DNA of 17,120 bases from Microbacteriaceae bacterium UBA963 (GTDB lineage Bacteria > Actinomycetota > Actinomycetes > Actinomycetales > Microbacteriaceae). A program made the position numbers and the translations under genes. This document shows, in pieces, positions 12,804-17,120 of this stretch. Under the pieces are notes generated by a model. The model was not told the origin of the DNA. It saw nothing but the letters and a program-made list of their open reading frames with translations, and did not search any database. Location of the stretch: the NCBI GenBank assembly GCA_002292955.1, contig DBCH01000026.1, forward strand, positions 701 to 17,820. The letters are read 5' to 3'. Position 1 is the first letter of the stretch, and the number at the start of each line of letters is the position of its first letter.

Positions 12804-13880
12804 ATGTCGCTTTACACCTTCCCCTTTGACAGCACCGAAAAGCCCGAGCACGATCGCCTCGGCGGCAAGTGCACCTCGCTGGTCATCATGACGAGTGCTG
12901 GCATGCCTGTGCCTCCCGGATTCGCGGTGACCACCGACGCGTTCGAGGCCGTGATGAACCAGACCACGCTGCACGATCAGATTGCCGGCCACCTCAAGGG
13001 TTTGAACTACGACAGCCCCGACGACATCGATCGTCAGGCCACCTTGATTCGCGAGCTCATCCTCACGCAGGAGGTTCCGGATGCCGTGCGCGACGAAGTG
13101 GTGACCGCGTACCACGCGCTCATGAAGCTCTGTGGTGGCGAGGTTGCCGTGGCCGTGCGCTCGAGCGCCACCGCCGAAGACCTGCCGGACGCCTCGTTCG
13201 CCGGACAGCAGGACACGTACCTCTGGATTGAGGGCGAGCACAACGTAATGCAGAAGATTCGCGAGTGCTGGGCCAGTCTCTACACGGCCCGCGCCATCAG
13301 CTACCGCGAAGCCAACAAGATTCCGAGCGAAGGCCTCTCCATCTCGGTGGCCGTTCAGAAGATGGTGAACTCACACGCTTCGGGTGTGGCCATGACCATC
13401 GACCCGGCCAACGGTGACCGCACCAAGATCGTGATCGACTCCTCGTGGGGCCTGGGCGAAATGGTTGTCTCGGGCGAAGTGACCCCCGACAACTTTGTGG
13501 TCGACAAGGTCATGCTCGTGGTGGTCAACCGAATCATCAGCGACAAGCACGAGGAGCTGGTTCCCACGGGTCGCGGCGGAATCGTTCGTCGAGAGGTTGA
13601 TGAAGCCCGACGCAACGCGCCCAGCATGTCGGAAGACCAAGTTATTGCCGTGGCCAAGCTGGCTAAGGCCGCCGAGAAGCACTACGGCTCGGTGCAAGAC
13701 GTCGAGTGGGCGATCGATGCCGATCTGCCCGACGGCAGCAACGTTCTTCTCCTGCAAAGCCGCCCCGAAACGGTGTGGTCGCAGAAGAAGACTGAGGTCA
13801 AAGTGTCCTCACCCGGTGCTGGCATTGAAGCCATTACCAAGTCAATGCTCGGTTCGATGAACCTGAGCAAAGACAAGTAA
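12804..13880 (+). CDS. PEP-synthase-type ATP-binding subunit of a split dikinase (PpsB-like)
   Basis: 358 residues comprising only the N-terminal ATP-grasp-like domain of the pyruvate phosphate dikinase/PEP synthase family. Motifs are RLGGK (18-22), GMPVPPGFAVTTDAF (33-47), the nucleotide-binding VAVRSSATAEDLPDASFAGQ (116-135), SSWGLGE (213-219) and QDVEWAID with LLQSRPETVW (298-325). No phosphohistidine or PEP-binding domain is present, so it must work with a partner, which the next gene supplies. The size and split match the roughly 40-kDa subunit of phenylphosphate synthase (PpsB). In that family ATP is cleaved and the beta-phosphate passes to a histidine on the partner. ATG 12804 has AAGGA (12794-12798) five bases upstream. 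The target is unknown. Confidence 0.88.
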   Translation: MSLYTFPFDSTEKPEHDRLGGKCTSLVIMTSAGMPVPPGFAVTTDAFEAVMNQTTLHDQIAGHLKGLNYDSPDDIDRQATLIRELILTQEVPDAVRDEVVTAYHALMKLCGGEVAVAVRSSATAEDLPDASFAGQQDTYLWIEGEHNVMQKIRECWASLYTARAISYREANKIPSEGLSISVAVQKMVNSHASGVAMTIDPANGDRTKIVIDSSWGLGEMVVSGEVTPDNFVVDKVMLVVVNRIISDKHEELVPTGRGGIVRREVDEARRNAPSMSEDQVIAVAKLAKAAEKHYGSVQDVEWAIDADLPDGSNVLLLQSRPETVWSQKKTEVKVSSPGAGIEAITKSMLGSMNLSKDK

Positions 13881-14008
13881 CACCGCACACCCAACCCGAG
13901 AAACACATTGCACTAACCCACAGCACCACCGCACAGCACCACCCCATCGCAATATCCCAACGCAATACCCCTCATTTATTTCATTCAAGAGAAGAGAAAG
14001 GCCGAGCA
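13881..14008 (+). other. A/C-rich, G-poor spacer between the two dikinase subunit genes
   Basis: 128 bases between the two subunit genes, strikingly poor in G until the Shine-Dalgarno, and rich in CAC/ACC runs, with near-repeats such as CGCAATATCCC and CGCAATACCCC. It ends in GAGAAAGG (13995-14002), a good ribosome-binding site six bases from ATG 14009. No hairpin and no convincing -10 is seen. An unstructured C-rich RNA of this kind could be a Rho-entry site or an mRNA spacer setting the ratio of the subunits; both are inference. Confidence 0.45.
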
Positions 14009-15829
14009 ATGTCGCCACGCGCCGCAAAGAGCTTCCCGTCTCCTTACGACACCAAGACCCCCAAAGGTGCCGAGGGATGGCAGGGGCTCTACCCCTACAA
14101 CCTGATTTTTCAGGAGAACCTGCGCAAGCAGGAAGAAGCCAAGTTCTGGTTCTGTGACAGCCAGCACTGGCCCAACGTGTTCAAGCCCTTCGAGGTCATC
14201 GGCGTTGAGTACGCCAGCCGTTGCCTCGGTGCTTACAACACGCGCCACTACATCATTCCCCCCGCCAACGGCATCGACTTCCGTATCCACCTCGGATACA
14301 ACTACTTCAGCCCTGTGGCTGTTGCGCCGGAGCTCATTGGCGACCGCGTTCCTCACTTCATGGAGCGTGCCGGTCACTACTTCCAGAACTGGGCCTCGCT
14401 GCTCGAGAACTGGAAGAAGGATGTTCTCAAGAACATCGCCGAGATCAACGCGATCAACTTCGAGAAGCTTCCTGAGATGGTCTCCCTCGAAGACGTCAAG
14501 GGCGGAAAGGGACAGGACCCCTCGGTTCAGCTCTTTGACGACTACGACCGTTTGATCAGCCTCGCCTACAAGAACTGGGAGCGTCACTTCGAGTTCCTCA
14601 ACCTGGGCTACGTGGCGTACCTCGACTTCTTTGGTTTCTGCAAGGAAGCGTTCCCCGGTATTCCCGACCTCGCCATCGCCAAGATGGTTATGGGTGTGGA
14701 CTCGGTTCTGTTCCGTCCCGACGACGAGCTCAAGGGACTCGCCGAGAAGGCTGTGAAGCTCGACCTCACCGCCCACTTTGTTGCGGGCAAGAGTGCCGCG
14801 CAGATCCTCGACGCCGTCAAGGGTGCGCCCAAGGGTGCCGAGTGGATCAAGGCCTGGGAAGAAGCACAGGACCCGTGGTTCAACTACACCTCGGGCAACG
14901 GCTTCTACGGAACCGACGAGTACTGGTGCGACAACCTCGACCTGCCCATGGGCTACACGGTCGACTACGTTGCCCGTGCCGCCAAGGGCGAGCGTCTGCA
15001 CCGCCCGAAGGACGAGCTCCACGTGGAGCGCGACCGCATTGTCAGCGAGTACGCCGACGCTCTCGATGGAGAAGCCAAGGAAACCTTCAACGGTAAGTTG
15101 GGCCTCGCACGCGCGGTCTACCCCTACGTTGAAGACCACAACTTCTACATCGAGCACTGGACCATGGGCGTCTTCTGGCGCAAGGTTCGTCAGCTCGGTC
15201 AGTTGCTGGCAGACGAGGGATTCTGGGGCAAGGCCACAGACATCCTCTACCTGTCGCGCGACGAGGTTCGCCCCGTTCTGTTCGACTACGCCAACGGATG
15301 GGCTGTCGGCACGCCGGCAATCGGCCCCTCGTACTGGCCTCAGGAGATCGCGCGCCGCACCAAGATCATTGCTGCACTCGAGACGCAGCGCCCCGCGCCC
15401 GCGTTCAACGAGCCGCCGGCAGAGATCAACGAGCCCTTCACCGTCATGCTCTGGGGAATCACCACAGAGCAGGTTCAGCAGTGGCTGGGCGCCGACGAGT
15501 CGGGCAAGGGTGGGCTCAAGGGTATGGCCGCCTCGGGTGGTGTTGTCGAGGGTATTGCCCGCGTCATCACGAGCCCCGACCAGCTGGGCGAACTGAAGCA
15601 GGGCGAGATTCTCGTTGCTCCGGTTACCAACCCGAGCTGGGGCCCCGTGTTCGGAAAGATCAGCGCAACCGTTACCGACATCGGCGGCATGATGAGCCAC
15701 GCGGCCATCGTGTGCCGTGAGTACGGTCTGCCCGCTGTGACCGGAACCGGTAAGGCCTCGACCACGATCAAGACGGGCATGAAGCTCCGTGTTGATGGTA
15801 ACCAGGGCACGGTCGAGATCCTCAAGTAG
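14009..15829 (+). CDS. Phosphohistidine/substrate subunit of a split dikinase (PpsA-like)
   Basis: 606 residues. The C-terminus is the mobile PEP-utilising domain: GMAASGGVVEGIARVI (505-520), then TDIGGMMSHAAIVCREYG with His564, the expected phosphorylated histidine, and GLPAVTGTG. The first 480 residues or so are rich in Tyr, Trp and Phe (for example HYIIPPANGIDF, EDHNFYIEHW, TDILYLSRDEV) and should hold the acceptor site, in the place of the acceptor-binding domain of rifampin phosphotransferases and PpsA. No ATP-binding domain is present; the preceding gene supplies it. Size, split and His position resemble the roughly 70-kDa subunit of phenylphosphate synthase. Related split dikinases phosphorylate phenols before carboxylation or cleavage. 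Codon use is strongly biased to C/G-ending codons, suggesting high expression. The acceptor is unknown. Confidence 0.87.
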   Translation: MSPRAAKSFPSPYDTKTPKGAEGWQGLYPYNLIFQENLRKQEEAKFWFCDSQHWPNVFKPFEVIGVEYASRCLGAYNTRHYIIPPANGIDFRIHLGYNYFSPVAVAPELIGDRVPHFMERAGHYFQNWASLLENWKKDVLKNIAEINAINFEKLPEMVSLEDVKGGKGQDPSVQLFDDYDRLISLAYKNWERHFEFLNLGYVAYLDFFGFCKEAFPGIPDLAIAKMVMGVDSVLFRPDDELKGLAEKAVKLDLTAHFVAGKSAAQILDAVKGAPKGAEWIKAWEEAQDPWFNYTSGNGFYGTDEYWCDNLDLPMGYTVDYVARAAKGERLHRPKDELHVERDRIVSEYADALDGEAKETFNGKLGLARAVYPYVEDHNFYIEHWTMGVFWRKVRQLGQLLADEGFWGKATDILYLSRDEVRPVLFDYANGWAVGTPAIGPSYWPQEIARRTKIIAALETQRPAPAFNEPPAEINEPFTVMLWGITTEQVQQWLGADESGKGGLKGMAASGGVVEGIARVITSPDQLGELKQGEILVAPVTNPSWGPVFGKISATVTDIGGMMSHAAIVCREYGLPAVTGTGKASTTIKTGMKLRVDGNQGTVEILK

Positions 15830-15848
15830 GACCTCCCCACCTCAACAG

Positions 15849-16562
15849 ATGAAAAACGTATCCCGCTCCCCGATCAATCACCTCGGACGCGAAGTAAGCC
15901 ACCTGATTCCGGCTTACGACGATGTAATCGGAATGATTTCGATGGGGGAGCGGGATACGCTCATTTGGCAGCTCGCCACGCCCTACCTGCAAACCCGCGA
16001 CAACGATGCCCACACGCTGTACTCCTATGGCATCGCGCGTCAGTTGTTGCGTCACATTCCCCAGGCCCACGAGCACATCGTGTTGCCCGCCATTATTTTG
16101 CACGACACCGGTTGGTCAACCGTCGACGAGTACGACGCGTTTCAGGCCATTGCGCCGGACCGCGATGGTTCCTACGACTGGGCCGTCTTTCAGCACGAGA
16201 AGGAGGGCGCGCGTATCGCGCGCGAAATTCTCACCGAGGCGGGAATCCCGGCGGCCGATATCGACGAAATCTGCGAGATCATCGACGGCCACGACACTCG
16301 TCTGACCGCGTTGAGCCTCAACGACAAGCTCGTCAAAGACTCCGACAAGGTGTGGCGCGTCACCCCGCACGGCACCGATGTGGCCATGCCGCGGTTCGGC
16401 CTGAATCGCGAGGAGTCCCTGCGCATCAATAGCTACCGCGCCTACGACGTCTTGTTTACCGACGAGGCCAAGAACATGTCCCTGGCGCTGATGGCCGTGG
16501 AGTGCATGGACCTCAGCCCCCAAATGATGGAACTTCGTGAGAACGGACGCCTCAATGACTGA
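15849..16562 (+). CDS. HD-domain metal-dependent enzyme
   Basis: 237 residues. Likely metal ligands in order are His55 (DNDAH), His85-Asp86 (ILHDTGW), His116 (FQHEKEGARIAREIL), His148 (IIDGHDTR) and Asp164 or Asp166 (VKDSDKVWR). This full set of six ligands suits a two-metal HD site. HD proteins are mostly phosphohydrolases, but hydratases and di-iron oxygenases (the PhnZ and myo-inositol oxygenase type) share the fold, so the reaction is open. In this operon it may act on the phosphorylated product of the dikinase. ATG 15849, 19 bases after the previous stop, is chosen since family-like sequence follows; its ribosome-binding site is weak. The next gene overlaps its end by 8 bases, indicating translational coupling. 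Confidence 0.85.
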   Translation: MKNVSRSPINHLGREVSHLIPAYDDVIGMISMGERDTLIWQLATPYLQTRDNDAHTLYSYGIARQLLRHIPQAHEHIVLPAIILHDTGWSTVDEYDAFQAIAPDRDGSYDWAVFQHEKEGARIAREILTEAGIPAADIDEICEIIDGHDTRLTALSLNDKLVKDSDKVWRVTPHGTDVAMPRFGLNREESLRINSYRAYDVLFTDEAKNMSLALMAVECMDLSPQMMELRENGRLND

Positions 16563-17120
16563 CACCACTCAATTTGCCGGCAAGACCGTGATCGTTACCG
16601 GCGCTGCCGGCGGTCTGGGCCGCGCCTTTGCCGAGGGCTTTGCTGCCCGCGGAGCCAACATCGTTGTGGCCGACATGAACGAGGCCGGCGCTCAGGAGAC
16701 CGTCGCTCTCGTGGAGAAAACCGGAGCCAAAGCTATTGCCGTCACCACCAACGTGACCGAGAAGGCATCTACCGATGCCCTCATGGACGCCGCCCTCGCG
16801 GCCTTCGGCTCCATCGACGTGGTGATCAACAACGCGGCCCTGTACGCCACCATCAATCGCGCGCCCTTCTACGAACTTGACCCCGACGAGTGGGATCGCG
16901 TGATGGCCGTCAACGTCAAGGGAGCCTGGCTCGTGGCTGCCTCGGCTTTTCCCAAGATGACCCAGGCCACCGGCCGCATCATCAACATCGCCTCGGCCAC
17001 TGTTTTTAGCGGGTCGCCCCTCTGGATGCACTACGTGGCATCCAAGGGAGCCATGATTGGCATGACCCGGGTGATGGCGCGCGAGGTGGGCAAGACCGGC
17101 GTGACCGTGAACGCGATTGC
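16555..17120 (+). CDS. Short-chain dehydrogenase/reductase, N-terminal part
   Basis: Truncated by the window edge after 188 residues. The Rossmann motif TGAAGGLG (15-22), Asp40 at the end of the second strand (favouring NAD over NADP), NNAA (92-95), catalytic Ser147 in NIASATVFSG, and Tyr160/Lys164 in YVASK are all present, so a classical SDR is expected, with about 60 residues missing. It would oxidise an alcohol or reduce a ketone. The ATG at 16555 overlaps the HD gene stop, so the two are co-translated and presumably act in one pathway. The substrate is unknown. Confidence 0.93.
   Translation, partial: MTDTTQFAGKTVIVTGAAGGLGRAFAEGFAARGANIVVADMNEAGAQETVALVEKTGAKAIAVTTNVTEKASTDALMDAALAAFGSIDVVINNAALYATINRAPFYELDPDEWDRVMAVNVKGAWLVAASAFPKMTQATGRIINIASATVFSGSPLWMHYVASKGAMIGMTRVMAREVGKTGVTVNAI

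Noticed and set aside
13985..15700. A 571-codon open frame on the minus strand opposite the dikinase phosphohistidine subunit
   Set aside because: Its protein has no recognisable motif and repetitive Val/Leu/Glu composition. It arises from the strong codon bias of the real gene on the plus strand, which has His564 and family motifs.

Overview
The window reads as a stretch of an actinobacterial chromosome, most likely from the family Microbacteriaceae. The evidence is the high-GC coding style, the housekeeping order gpsA-ddl-(DUF3515 lipoprotein)-thiL-rsmD-recG-coaD-DUF177-rpmF-rnc-mutM, several starts that look leaderless (TANNNT, 6 bases, then ATG or GTG), and clusters of a short palindromic repeat with GGTTGAGTAG / GTATCGAAACC ends. 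I recall that repeat type from this family, but I ran no search.

Left part (1-5270): the 3' end of gpsA overlaps ddl. A repeat cluster follows, then a minus-strand gene for an unrecognised membrane-anchored protein with a HEAAH metallopeptidase-like motif, a second repeat cluster, and a minus-strand DUF3515 lipoprotein gene. The lipoprotein gene diverges from thiL across only 20 bases, with overlapping -10 elements. thiL converges on rsmD (16S rRNA methyltransferase) across a third repeat cluster. The repeats supply the stop codons of ddl and thiL.

Middle part (5270-10597): rsmD and recG diverge across 37 bases with a leaderless-type -10 for each. recG carries about 220 bp of the same repeats read through in frame, adding roughly 74 residues to its second helicase domain. 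Next comes a compact co-directional group: coaD, DUF177, rpmF, rnc and mutM, covering CoA synthesis, ribosome assembly, RNA processing and DNA repair.

Right part (10598-17120): no repeats are seen here, and the genes look like one accessory catabolic unit. An IclR-family regulator is followed by a perfect 17-bp palindrome, a cytochrome P450, a two-gene phosphohistidine dikinase, an HD-domain metalloenzyme and a short-chain dehydrogenase that runs off the window. The dikinase consists of an ATP-binding subunit and a substrate/phosphohistidine subunit, with a split and sizes like phenylphosphate synthase PpsB/PpsA. A plausible scheme is oxidation or O-dealkylation by the P450, ATP-dependent phosphorylation of the resulting phenol or alcohol, and further conversion by the HD protein and SDR. 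The substrate cannot be told from the sequence. No P450 redox partner and no carboxylase is seen, so the unit probably continues past the right edge.

No tRNA, rRNA, CRISPR array, transposase or phage gene was found. No gene-free stretch exceeds 300 bases.
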